DNA of 64,000 bases from Apricaphanius iberus (GCA_028564705.1 JAPXFQ010001133.1:620001-684000); one strand, 5' to 3'; positions 34,260 through 44,016 are shown, numbered from the stretch's first letter. The notes: generated from the sequence alone by a model not told the origin. Program-made: numbers and translations.

Positions 34260-34668
34260 TATAGTAGGTGCTCCTGACCCGCCCTGCTTCACGACCCTGA
34301 CTAAGATGGCATTGCAGTGACGGAAAGTTCTCCACGTCCTGCAACAAACTTCTGCATCAGTTCTGTTGCTCTTTCTGTGTCTCTGCTGCCTTCTCCAAAC
34401 CCCAGAAGGTCTCTGCAGATGACCGCTTGTGCTGAGCCTGGTTCTGCTGGAGGTTTCTTCCTGTTAAAAGGGAGTTTTTCCTCTCCACTGTCGCTTCATG
34501 CTTACTCAGTGTGAGGGATTGCTGAGAAGTCACAACGCAATCTTCTGTGATTCTCTAATTCCTAGATTAAACATTGTATTATAATAACTCTTCTTGTAAA
34601 GTGCCTTGAGATGACATCTGTTGTGAAACGGCGCTATATAAATAAACTGAACTGAATTGAATTGATAG
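34260..34668 (+). mobile_element. LINE 3' end
   Basis: 3' untranslated part of an L2/CR1/Rex1-like LINE: GAGCCTGGTTCTGCTGGAGG, TTTCTTCCTGTTAAAAGGG, AGTTTTTCCTCTCCACTG, GTGCCTTGAGATGACATCTG, GGCGCTATATAAATAAACTG and a GAACTGAATTGAATTGA tail. There is no coding part. It resembles 1893-2579 and 52100-52680 but is a different subfamily, with a shorter middle part. Confidence 0.9.
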
Positions 34669-36152
34669 AATCATGAATTTTGCACTCTACCAAAAATTGC
34701 CAGAGTAGAAGGTCAGATCGTAAATTTGTGATCTCAAGCTCTGATATTAAAATGTGTTTCATGTTCTGAAGCATTCATTTATTGCCCAGAAAAAGCAAAA
34801 ATAGGATAAATCTGGAAAGAAACAGACTTTTTATTCAGGCTTGGTGCATCTCATGGTCTTGTCAGAATTAGAATTCTGTCTGTTGCTGGAGTTGAGACTC
34901 TGTAAGTGATTTTCAGACCTGCTGCTAACAAAACAATGAACTCCAACCGAGAGCGCCTCCTGCAGCTGAAGACATGTCAGAATCCCAAGGCCAAGCGGCT
35001 TGGCCTTCCCCATGGACCAAGGCTTAACGCAGCTCGAGGCGCTGGCAGGATGGCCAAGACAAATGACAGGTCACTGAGGTGGGGTCTCTGGGCAGAGCTT
35101 GGCCTGGCCTCTGGCGTTGGCTGCAGCCTGCAGTAGGGCTGGAGGGCTGGCTGCCTTGCTAATGGGTCCCCAGACAACCAGGCTTGACCTCACAGGCCCA
35201 GTGCATTCATTACTAGCTGGTTAGCAGGGAGCAGCAGTATGAACAGCTACAGCTAGTTAACTGCGGTTAGGGGTTAAAGCCGGTTTAGCAGGGTCATCTG
35301 AAGCTTCTGCTGGCTGCACTGGAACATGTCAGCAATTAGAGGACTTCTAGCAATCCCTTTTTTCAGGAAAATCCAATTAAAATCTGGATATCTGTTTGGA
35401 AATCTTGTGTCTACTACACAAGATTCCCAAAAGTATTTTTCTCCAGTTAGGGATTTTATTTAACACATACCTCTGTGGAAAAACTCTTGAGTCATCGCTG
35501 TTTACTTTACATTTTGAGAGAAAACAGACATTCTTCCTTTTAGTCCTTTTAAGTGGTTCTGATGAAAGGTTCACAGCAATTTGTGAAGGTTTTCTAAAGA
35601 GTCTCTCTTAAAAGTGGTTGTGTTTCACTTCCTTTCACACCAATATCTGACTGATTTTGGACTTATCCATTTTTAAAATCATTCAAATCATGTGGCGCTT
35701 ACTGAGCAGAGTTGAAACAGTTTAAACTGACTAAATCTCTTCAGTCTGCAGCACATTTATTGTTATTCTAGCACTAGTACTAAATTATTATTTTTTTTTT
35801 CTTATATATTTATAAATATATAAAAAAGTCAAATCTGATCAACTAAAAAAGAACATTCCACCACCAGGGGAGTAGTTATGGCACTGGGCATACAGTAGAT
35901 GATCAACTAAATAATGGTATCATCCCTACAAGGATAAAATGGTTTAGATGGATGGATGGATGGATGAAAAACCTATTCCCCAGAAGACATGGGGAATTAT
36001 TGAAACTTTTTCTTAAAAAGATTCTGGGGGGTGTGTTACACTCTGCCGTTCCTGTAGGCTCTTCTGACATTTGTGCATTTGCATCATTTTTGAAGCCATT
36101 GTTTGTAGAGACGTTAAAAAAGATAGAAAAAATCTTTATCAAATGTGTCAAG
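34669..36152. other. Non-coding with a GGAT microsatellite
   Basis: A GC-rich repeat-poor part at 34905-35180 has overlapping frames on both strands without a domain. A GATG run lies at 35945-35967. Confidence 0.45.
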
Positions 36153-36905
36153 GTTGGCGAGCCGTCACCAATTTGTAGGTGACTACGGACATCAATTTGT
36201 CAGTAAATGGAGGACCTGAATGAGCCACAGGAAAATAGATTTAGAAAAAGCAGGGTTTTCTTTATTCACCCAGATGAAAAAATAGAACAAATGACAAAAA
36301 TTGAGCCCATAAAAGAGGTCAACTAAACTAGAAACGGTGCAACAAATGAACCCTAAACAAACCAAATTCAAAACTGACCTAACACAGGAAACACTAGGGA
36401 GGTTCTTATACTTGCTGATCAGCCCATGGCAAACGAGAGGAAGGGCAATACAAGACTAACCTACAATACAAAATGAGGAAATGACTGAATAAATGAATAA
36501 AGAAATGACTAGTCATTTAGGTAAATTTGCTGCAAACTAACTATATAATAAAGCAAACTAAACAATAAGGCAAAGCAAAATAAAGCTTCTGGCTCCCCCA
36601 TTTCCCAGTCAGTGGTAGAGGCCATGCAGGAAGTATCAGCTTAGGCTCCTCCCTCTGCCACATCACCTGTGTCCCCAGGGTAATCGAAGATTACTGGTGA
36701 CTCAAGAGACACAGAATTAATATTATCCAAAGAAACCCTTGTTAAACAGGATCCCCCTAGATGTGTATGCATCACCCCCAATCAAATCAGTCCAACTTAA
36801 TAAATGTAAACAAACATCAAAACTGTTTAACTAAATAAATATCTGTAACATAAACTAAACTAAAGAATAAATGAGTAACTCATCCCTGTGTGGCGGATCC
36901 AGCCA
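36153..36905. repeat. Possible dispersed element, class unknown
   Basis: Starts GTTGGCGAGCCGTCACC and ends GTGGCGGATCCAGCCATCAC, so similar phrases bound an A-rich, ORF-free interior (AACAATAAGGCAAAGC and similar). The outline recalls repeats common in fish, but I cannot show inverted repeats, long terminal repeats or a target duplication. Confidence 0.25.
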
Positions 36906-37240
36906 TCACAAAATGTATCAGTCAGAGGAAGGAAGAAAAAGGAGCAATCTGAAGTATTTTACATATGTTTCTTGACAATACATATGGTGTCGCCATTTGT
37001 AAGGAAAACATATTTTTGGGTTGAGCAGAGGAATGTAGGATGTGGGTTAAACTCCTGAGAACAAAGCCCAAATCCCTGTCTGTCCCATACAAGAAGTGTT
37101 GCATCATTGAAGGCAATCTCCATGCAGAGATATCCAAATCATATTCCAAAATCAGCAGCAATTCCCCTGTGAACTCTATCATCCAAGATATGAGTGCTGC
37201 ACCCCCACAACAGCTTCTTCTAGACACTACCTCCAAGATG

Positions 37241-38480
37241 GAAAGGCAAGGCAAGGCTATTTTATTTGTATAGCACACTTTCAACACAGGGCAATTAAAG
37301 ATGCTTTACATATGATTAGAATACAAATGAGCCGTTACAATAAGAAAATAATCAAGGAAATACAACAATGTAGGGACAAGCTAAAAAAACACAGGTTTAG
37401 TTCATTAACTGATCTGGCTGAAGAAAGCTCACAGTTTTTAACAAAAGAAAGCATTTACAGTAATTAAGACAATAATTTGTGTGACAATTAAAAACAAGCA
37501 AGTAAAAACAGTTACTCATAAGCGAGTCTCTGCTGCTTTGCATTCTCCTGGTAGTTTGTTCCAGATATGAGAAGCATAGAAACTAAAAGCTACTTCTCCA
37601 TGTTTGGTTCTGGTTCTAGGGACGATCAGTAAATTAGAGCTGGAGGACCTGAGTGATCTGGATGGTTTGTACCATGATAGCAGATCTCTAATGTACTCTG
37701 GTGCTAAACCATTCAATGATTTATAAACTAATAAAAGCACTTTGAAGTCTATTCTCTGAGCTACAGGGAGCCAGTGGAAGGACTTTAGAACTGGGGGTGA
37801 AGCTGATTGTCATCAGCAGAGTTGTGGTAGTTAACATTGTTGGTGGTTATAATTTAGCTTAGTGGGAGCTTGAGGTAGGATTTGAACCAGTCGAGTACTG
37901 TACCAGAGAGTCCGACCCAGCTCTCTAAACGTTCCAGTAATATAACATGATCAACGGTGTGAAACGCCACACTGAGGTCTAGTAGTACCAGTACTGTGGT
38001 TTTACCACGGTCAGTATTTGTACGGATGTTATTAAAAACTTTGACAAGGGCTGTCTCTGTGCTGTGGTACCTACGAAAACCAGACAGATAAATATCAAAG
38101 CGGTTGTTCATTGCTAGGAAGCTATTTAATTGTTGGAACACAGATTTTTCAATAATTTTACTGATAAATGAGAGATTAGAGATTGGTCTGTAGTTTTGCA
38201 TCAATGTGGTGTCTCGGTTCTTCTTCTTTAGTATTGGTTTGATAACTGCTGTTTTTAAGGCTTTGGGGAAAACACCTGATAGGAGGGATGAGTTAACTAT
38301 TTGGATCAGATCCGCCCTGATGGTTGGGAGGACCTTTTTTTAGAACATTTGTTGGTAAGATATCTAAGCAGCAGGTGGCAGAGCTTAGTTTGTCGATAAT
38401 TTAATCAAAGCTTGTTTGATTTATTGTTTGGAAGTGAGTCATTTTCTCTGCATGGGTGTTAGAACTGCCTCATCATAACT
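37241..38480 (-). pseudogene. LINE copy with RT core and internal deletion
   Basis: Read on the minus strand from 38480 down: KLSSATCCLDILPTNVL, IVNSSLLSGVFPKALKTAVI, KPILKKKN, then MQNYRPISNLSFISKIIEKS (RT fingers/palm), FRRYHSTETALVKVFNNI, LVLLDLSVAFHTVDHVILLE (the usual F-DTVDH Asp is changed to His) and WFKSYLKLPLS. The sequence then jumps to LLLVYKSLNGLAPEYIRDLL and IWNKLPGECKAAE, so the block with the YADD box and thumb is deleted near 37750-37850. The tail ends with TAAAATAGCCTTGCCTTGCC. It is the same family as 12311-12920. Inactive. Confidence 0.92.
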
Positions 38481-38509
38481 AGGTGACAAAGACAACCACT
38501 ATGGTTGAT

Positions 38510-38630
38510 TGTGGCTCAGTGGTAGAGTAGTTGGCTTGCAATCAGAGGGTCATAGGTTCAATTACAATGTAAAGTGCTTTGAGTGGTCAGTATGACTAGA
38601 AAAGCGCTATATAAGTTCAGTCCATGTACG
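38510..38630 (+). mobile_element. tRNA-headed SINE, internally deleted
   Basis: The A box TGGCTCAGTGG (38512-38522) is perfect. The B box GGTTCAATTAC (38555-38565) is decayed. The tRNA-like head reads GGTAGAGTAGTTGGCTTGCA. It passes directly to the tail AAAGTGCTTTGAGTGGTCAG, CTAGAAAAGCGCTATATAAG, TTCAGTCCA, a fish SINE/L2 3' end. The usual body of over 100 bases between head and tail is missing. Confidence 0.88.
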
Positions 38631-39211
38631 TAGCTGGTGACCAGCATGAGAGGGAGATTGTAGGGGGCTTTGGTTATGTAGACTTCTTCTAAATTCTGCT
38701 GAGGCACTGCTTTATTTAGTTTTGAAATCACAAATATATCCTGTTTTTTTTTTCAAATTTTTTCCTTCATTTTAATAATATAAAGGGGAAGTAAAACTGG
38801 TGCTGTAATGCTGTGGGATTGCTCATATTTAAATAGAAATCTGTTTTTTTTTCAAGCTAAATCAAATTGAACGAAGTGAAACTGAAGATGCAGAGATATT
38901 TAATTTGTCAACATCACAAGGAAACTAAGCATATATTCAAATAGATTACAGAAAGAATCAACCAGAGGAAAATGTTAAGAAAGCCTGGGTTAAGAAATGG
39001 AAGGTTTATAAAGATGGCTATAGAAATATTTCCTCATGTAGATAATTATCTACAGAGGGTATTTTTTCCTAAAGTATTTTTCTTTTTATATGTTGGTTGT
39101 CTGACATCCATGGTATATCACACTGCTTCAGGGGAACAGTTTTGCAGATTTTTTTTTCCAGTAACAGCAAATGTGTCAAAGCAGGTGTTGAATATGGCAC
39201 CTGAAATTCAC
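38631..39211. other. AT-rich flank of the 39.2-43.4 kb element
   Basis: Poly-T and AT-rich unique sequence. No gene. Confidence 0.45.
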
Positions 39212-39213
39212 AT

Positions 39214-39238
39214 ACAGTAGTAGCAGTTTAAAAGTTCT
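39214..39238 (+). repeat. Left terminal inverted repeat
   Basis: 25 bases, exact complement of 43416-43440. Flank AT immediately outside. Confidence 0.85.
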
Positions 39239-39490
39239 AATGTTTCCATGATTGGTCCTTGACTGGCCCTTGACTGGTACGTGCCTGATCCGTCAAAGGT
39301 CCCTGACAGGTCCGTGGTGGTAATGTAATCCCCCGCTATGACGTCTTCAGTGAGGCCTCGCACCCAAGGAGCCTGAGTGAAAACCAGCTGCAATGCCTCT
39401 TTTGTCCACGGGGAGGAGCAGTGATTTTAATGTTAATGATTTATTGATGTATCAGACTCAGGGTAGCCTATATAAATGTCATTAAAAAAT

Positions 39491-39529
39491 GTTCCCCTAT
39501 CTGTTCCTCAACAGAACAGATAGGGGAAC
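39491..39529. repeat. Perfect 16-bp-arm hairpin
   Basis: Arm GTTCCCCTATCTGTTC, 7-base loop CTCAACA, exact complementary arm to 39529. It lies about 280 bases inside the left end of the candidate transposon. Several TAGCCTA words cluster to its right (39460-39700). Confidence 0.93.
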
Positions 39530-39950
39530 TGCTGGTTTGTATGTAGCCTAAGTTGGAATGTAACTCAGAAACTCAGGGTTCAAATAGCCTACCACTGTAG
39601 TCTTATACCCAGATACAGTAGTTTTATAGCATAAGAGTGCTCTGTAATGTGAAACGTATGACAGTACTGTAGGCAATTAGCCTACTTTTTGGGTTTCATA
39701 GGGTTAGGGAACCTGGCCAGGTTCGGGCTTAATTTCTATCATTGTCCACGGTCTCAGGACGGGCTTTAGTGGTCAGCTGATCATCTCAGCGCGATCATTT
39801 ATACTGTAATAAAGTGCTGCAGTGGGCCACTAACATTATTCCGACAATACCTGTTAAGATTCACAGATGTGATTTACCTGTGACTAATAATGGTCATCTA
39901 CCATTAATAATAAATGAAACTGTGAAGCTATAACTTTTTTTTCTTCCATT

Positions 39951-39956
39951 TTTATT
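39951..39956 (-). terminator. Polyadenylation signal for the 40025-40243 ORF
   Basis: AATAAA on the minus strand about 70 bases past the stop codon, in an A/T-rich setting. Confidence 0.4.
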
Positions 39957-40024
39957 TAAACTAGCATATTTCACACAACACAGCAAACCAAAAAAAAAAA
40001 AAAATCACCTTTTGAACGTTTTTT

Positions 40025-40243
40025 TTAACGGCAATAGCCAAGGCGCTGTGCCTCAGGGTCAGTCTTGCGGGGACTTCTTAGTCTCTCATTTATTTTGTTT
40101 CTGACTCTTTGCCAATGGTCCCCAGACAGGTTAGGGAAGCGCTTTAAAACCTGTTGGTGGACCCGCTCCTTTATAATTTGAGGCAGTGGACTTTTTCCGT
40201 TTGAGCCGCTCCAGTTTGTCATCTTTCCCCAGCTCTTGTACAT
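40025..40243 (-). CDS. Small basic ORF leaving the divergent promoter leftward
   Basis: 72 codons, MYKSWGKMTNWSGSNGKSPL at the start, then IIKERVHQQVLKRFPNLSGD and HWQRVRNKINERLRSPRK, ending in a stop at 40025. It is basic, with amphipathic helix-like spacing in the middle, and could be part of a helix-turn-helix or SANT-type DNA-binding protein. I do not recognise it. The ATG is the first after an in-frame stop and has weak context. An AATAAA lies about 70 bases beyond the stop, so the transcript could be very compact. It may also be the last exon of a longer minus-strand gene. Codon and residue use look more gene-like than the shadows around it. Confidence 0.4.
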   Translation of the reverse strand: MYKSWGKMTNWSGSNGKSPLPQIIKERVHQQVLKRFPNLSGDHWQRVRNKINERLRSPRKTDPEAQRLGYCR

Positions 40244-40333
40244 ATTAAATGGAGTAAACTATAAGTATCCTTCGCTGGTCCACATATCCCAAGATTCATT
40301 GCGGGCTGAACGGGAGAATTTACTTCCAGTAAC
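40244..40333. promoter_or_regulatory. Compact divergent promoter with ZNF143-, ETS- and YY1-like sites
   Basis: Between two diverging ORFs. TCCCAAGATTCATTGCGG (40287-40304) resembles the ZNF143/Staf site (TCCCAGAATGCATTGCG type). ACTTCC (40322-40327) is an ETS core. AACATGGCGGAC at 40331-40342 is a YY1 site overlapping the plus-strand start codon, as in many short-leader housekeeping genes. There is no TATA box. CpG content rises locally. Confidence 0.5.
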
Positions 40334-40450
40334 ATGGCGGACGAAGCGGCAGGCGAAGCGAGAGAGGAGCACAGTTTTAGATGTAAGTATATTAAAATCT
40401 GGCGGTTCAAAAATGAAAATCTTATAGCGGTTGTGTTGTTTGCCTTTTAA
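40334..40450 (+). CDS. First exon/ORF leaving the divergent promoter rightward
   Basis: The ATG sits inside the YY1-like site. The frame reads MADEAAGEAREEHSFR, with an acidic Ala/Glu-rich start. A strong donor, AT-GTAAGT, cuts it after 49 coding bases (40382, phase 1). If not spliced it continues CKYIKIWRFKNENLIAVVLF to a stop at 40450. The K-x-I-x-x-WR pattern recalls the first helix of Myb/SANT-like proteins, but too little remains to assign. Downstream candidate acceptors (40586, 40810, 40828 and 41005) all start with GA and would make TGA in phase 1, so the downstream gene structure is broken or uses exons I cannot see. Confidence 0.35.
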   Translation: MADEAAGEAREEHSFRCKYIKIWRFKNENLIAVVLFAF

Positions 40451-41005
40451 TCTTGGCTTAGACATGTATTTTAATATTTTTTTGTAAAGCATCGCTCGTA
40501 AACGAGCTTGTATGGTAGTGTAAAAGTTTCTTCATCTTTACGCAGCCACTTTCTGCTTTGGTAAATTAAGTAAAAAGTCAACTCCTCTTAGGAGAAATTA
40601 TTACCTCTTTACCGAGTAAAAATCGGGGCACGGTGGCTTGGAGGTTGAAGATTAAATCCAGTTACACAGCTTATGCTAGAGGACTCTTATTGAGCCTCAT
40701 ACAACACAGAACCTGTGATCTGCTGTGAAAACTATAGTTCTGCATTCTTAAATCAATACAGTTGTCACGTTCCTCTGGTATTTATTTTCTATCTAATGAG
40801 GAAAATTCAGGAGGAGTTGTATCTGCAGGAGAAATTAATCCCTTGCCGGAAAAAAAAATTGAGAGAAAAAAATAAACCAACTGTATGTATATTTGCAACA
40901 GCGCAAATAACATAATTTATGACTGATCACTTTAACAAATATAGATTTCATAAATGTTGTTGTGTTGCTCTTTTTGTAAACTGTGTTTATTGTCTTCTTG
41001 TTTAG

Positions 41006-41128
41006 GATAAGAAGCAGCAAAGGGAGACTGGAGAGGAGAGCAGGGACCGAATGGATGGACTGTTTTTTTTTTCATTCATGTTTTTGTCACATTTTTTATT
41101 TAGGTGTTCGATGGTTGTGAATAAATGA
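41006..41128 (+). CDS. Possible terminal exon in the candidate transposon
   Basis: An acceptor TTGTCTTCTTGTTTAG ends at 41005. The frame DKKQQRETGEESRDRMDG, then FFFSFMFLSHF, reaches a stop at 41128 that overlaps an AATAAA (41120-41125). The charged first part resembles the Lys/Glu/Arg-rich C-terminal tail of transposon Myb-like proteins; the Phe run is from a T tract. Phase does not fit the 40382 donor directly. Weak. Confidence 0.25.
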   Translation, partial: DKKQQRETGEESRDRMDGLFFFSFMFLSHFLFRCSMVVNK

Positions 41129-41285
41129 ATTTCTAAAAATGTTAAATATCATGAAGTCATTTAATTAAAAGTTGTATTAGTGTTTTTAAAGAAGCTTACG
41201 TTGAACAGTTTAAAATAACAACATATTGGCATTAGGATAAGTTTTTTTGCAGTTATTTATATCTATACAAATGACCTATTTAAGC

Positions 41286-41547
41286 TTAATTAGAACAAAC
41301 GGGCAGTGTTGCTGGTTCAGTTGAATACAGATTAATTTCATATTTTCTGGTTGACGAGGGGAACATCATACAGGTTGGTCTGCAGAGAGAGTTTAGGGCA
41401 GCTTCGTCATGCTGTCCACTGCATCCATCATCAGGGTTTACAGTCTGCTTAAGTCGACGTGCACAAAAGACAAGTTTTTCCAACCAGAGAGCCCCACAGA
41501 CCTCCAGCAGCTTCATCTTGAAGCACATCCCAAGAGGCAGCTGTGGA
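41286..41547 (-). CDS. Exon-like minus-strand ORF with strong acceptor
   Basis: Minus strand: the acceptor ACTTTTCTCCACAG is followed by an open frame CTGCC... reading LPLGMCFKMKLLEVCGALWL, EKLVFCARRLKQTVNPDDG, DEAALNSLCRPTCMMFPSS, ending at a stop at 41286. It has about 87 codons with Cys spaced along the sequence (C at FKMKLLEVC, VFC, DGC, LC, TC), which could bind metal. I do not recognise the family. A well-placed acceptor with a clean frame suggests a last exon of a transposon or host gene whose upstream exons would lie to the right. No obvious upstream exon was found. Confidence 0.35.
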
Positions 41548-42029
41548 GAAAAGTGTTATGACCTGCAGTTTTGTTAAAACACAATGTTAGTTATTGTTGC
41601 AGTGGTTGTTTACAAAAAACAATTCAGTTTATTTAGGAAGAGCCAATTTGGAATATGCTTGGTAAAAAAAATCATAGATATATAAAATCAAATTAGAAAA
41701 TGCTGTTTTGATCTAAAAGGCATATATAATTTTAAGCTCAAAGATTTTTTACAGATAACATGAATATAAAAAATGTAATATTACAAATTTGTACATTTGA
41801 TCACTAGTCATTCAATTACAGAAATTATCATAAGAGTAGATGTCTTAAGTATTAACCTGGATTAAATAAAATTATCTTGATATGATCACCTCTCAGCCAG
41901 AAATATAAAACATTTGCGCAGACAGTAAAACTTGTTGCTCCTCTAGAGTAAAAAAGGTGAATAAAATACTGGGAAATATTTCTTGCTTTACCAGCTGGTT
42001 TAGCGTGATCGCGGTTGCTAGGAGACAGG

Positions 42030-42250
42030 ACATTCGGCAAAGTGGGGGCGGGAATTCAACTGAAGGCTAGACCGTCCAAATTCACAGCCGTTAACATCCG
42101 GTCTACCGTGTCCACGAAGGACCCAGCCCATGTAGACCGAGTAGACCGGGTCCTTCGAAGGATCCAGCCGCTGGAGTCGGACACAGCCTCTGCTTTCTTA
42201 CTAGATGAAACGTTGACTGTTCATAGGATTGAAAGGATATATCAAAGTCT
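42030..42250 (+). pseudogene. Open coding-like segment without a start codon
   Basis: A frame open from about 42015 to 42302 with no ATG reads FTAVNIRSTVSTKDPAHVDR, VDRVLRRIQPLESDTASAFL and DETLTVHRIERIYQSL before running into an AT microsatellite (42268-42292). It is CpG-rich relative to the surroundings and balanced in residues, so it may be the remains of an exon. The DNA also carries GAAGGACCC and its complement GGGTCCTTC, which can pair. Just upstream GGTTGCTAGGAGAC resembles an RFX X-box half. Confidence 0.3.
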
Positions 42251-42497
42251 AAAAATAATTTTGCCGCTATATATATATATATATATATATATACTTTTGT
42301 AAGATTTTAGGAACTTGTAATGTAACGTTGGGCCTAAAAGGCAGAAATTTTCTGAACAGGGCTTACACATTCACACATATAATAGTCACACAACACTGTC
42401 TGGGTAACCTATTGTACTCGCTGATGATCATCCTGAATGCATCCCCCAACTTAACAACACACCATAGACTCCAGATCATTCACACCTCCTAAAGAAC

Positions 42498-42875
42498 ATT
42501 ACCATCTCCAAGCATCCCCCCACCAAGCTTTCCTGACCATCCCTACAGCATGTAACCATGTCTATTCTGTTGTTATTGTGAGTTGTTATATGATTATATT
42601 AATATATAATATACACAACAACGTAATTAAGAATTTATTATAAAATATATAAATTGATAAATATGATAAATACGCTATTACGTTGTTTTTGCGTTGTGTA
42701 ACTCATTACCATCTTCAAGCATCCCCCCACCAAGCTTTGCTCCCCATCGCTACAGTATGTAACCAGGTCTATTCTGGTGTTGCAAACATTCCGTGGTGAG
42801 CCGCATAGTCATGTGATTGCATAAATATTATAAATAGGCTATTACGTTGTTTTGCGTTGTGGAACTCTGTCATTT
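42498..42875 (+). repeat. Two-unit direct duplication
   Basis: Unit 1 (42498-42704) and unit 2 (42705-42875) both begin CATTACCATCT-CAAGCATCC, continue CACCAAGCTTTGCT-like and GTAACCA-GTCTATTCTG, and end GCTATTACGTTGTTTTGCG-like followed by TTGTG-AACTC. The middle parts differ. They are about 206 bases apart, so this is an old tandem duplication in the right half of the candidate transposon. Confidence 0.85.
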
Positions 42876-43415
42876 TCATCCAACAACAATAACATAAAAA
42901 AACACGAGTTTATCACAAAATTAAAGGAAAGTACATTAGGTTTAAAAAAAAGATATACTTTAGGTTCATAGAAATAAATTAAATTGTTTACAGATATAAC
43001 GTTTAAGGCTACTTGTTATAATGTTTTACAGAACTCATTTGGTGAAGTTTGGCCTGTGTTAGGAGAACTTAAGTTTATGGAGCCTATGATAAACTTTGAC
43101 AATAGAAGAAGCAGGTTAATTACAAAAAAAGTGAGCAGTTTGTGTTGTTACATCCAAAATGGTTTGCGCAACCAGCTCGGCTTTTTCTGCAGTGGACGTG
43201 CATACTGATAATAACATCATGTCGATGAGAATTCTGTGAGAGAAGCGCCATCTCCTGGTCATACTCTGTATTTCAATTAATGGGTGGAGTTGCAGTAAAA
43301 CTTTGACACTCCCACGAGAAAGAGGGAGGCCACTCCGGCCACTGGGATTTGGAGGGAACTCTGCTGTTAATGGGCTGGAAAGGGCACGCCATTCGTCCGG
43401 CGTTTACTCTGAATG

Positions 43416-43440
43416 AGAACTTTTAAACTGCTACTACTGT
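43416..43440 (-). repeat. Right terminal inverted repeat
   Basis: Exact reverse complement of 39214-39238. AT follows immediately at 43441-43442. Confidence 0.85.
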
Positions 43441-43442
43441 AT

Positions 43443-44016
43443 AAAAATGTCAGAAAACAACTTGCTATAGACGTTTTATTGTCATGAAACTAAAAGATAT
43501 CAATATTTCTCCATTTACAGGTTGGTCTCATGTTTTTGTTAGGAATTTAGCTGCAGTTTCTCTGCACAGCTGTTTTTTATTATGTGGGTCTTGGGGTTAT
43601 ATGTGGAACATTCATAAATCAAATGTGAAGTCGCTGCAGCTCAGATCACAGTGGAATCCGTTTTTGAAGACATACAGTTCAGCCAGGATATCCTCCCGGA
43701 AGTCCCCTCATCATTATGCTGCTGTCATTTTGTTGCAGAGATGTCCAACCCACAGAGCATCTCTTTCCTCTGCACGCTGTAGCAAACTGGGAGCATTTAT
43801 CAGCACCGTGCTGCAGTCCTAACCCTAACCCTATAGCTTCAATTGGTTCTGCAGATTGGAAAATTTTTTGGTTCAAATTTTAATCACAGTCATGCATTGA
43901 GGAAATTCTATTTTTTTCTATTATGTATATTCAATAATTTACTCTTATACATCTAAACAAAAAACATTAGAACTAGTCCCCTAATTAGCCAGTACAGTCC
44001 AGATAATAAGAGACAA
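43443..44016. other. Right flank of the candidate transposon
   Basis: A 112-codon plus frame (43484-43822) without a domain, ending near a short CCTAACCCTAACCC run (43818-43833). No feature otherwise. Confidence 0.4.

Larger units (their letters stand above)
39214..43440. mobile_element. Candidate DNA transposon bounded by perfect 25-bp inverted repeats
   Basis: The first 25 bases (39214-39238, starting ACAGTAGTAGCAGTTTAAAA) are the exact reverse complement of 43416-43440. Both ends are flanked by AT (39212-39213 and 43441-43442). Because of the ATACAG/CTGTAT context the duplication could equally be TA with ends CAGTAGTAG. Nothing beyond the 25 bases pairs, so these look like terminal repeats of one 4,227-base element. 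The interior carries a divergent promoter, small ORFs on both strands, exon-like segments, polyadenylation signals and a duplication. A 2-bp AT/TA duplication fits Tc1/mariner or ISL2EU-like groups, but no protein block I know assigns it. Two unrelated copies of one repeat end in opposite orientation is the alternative. Confidence 0.65.

Noticed and set aside
36153..36905. Possible LTR of a retrotransposon
   Set aside because: Similar phrases at both ends, but no TG..CA termini, primer-binding site, polypurine tract or target duplication could be shown; listed only as an unclassified repeat.
38510..38570. tRNA gene candidate
   Set aside because: A and B boxes are present, but the body leads into a SINE tail and the tRNA fold is incomplete; it is a SINE head. 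The same applies to 11518-11592 and 63330-63384.
43818..43833. CCTAACCCTAACCC telomere-like run
   Set aside because: Only about two and a half units; far too short for an interstitial telomeric array.
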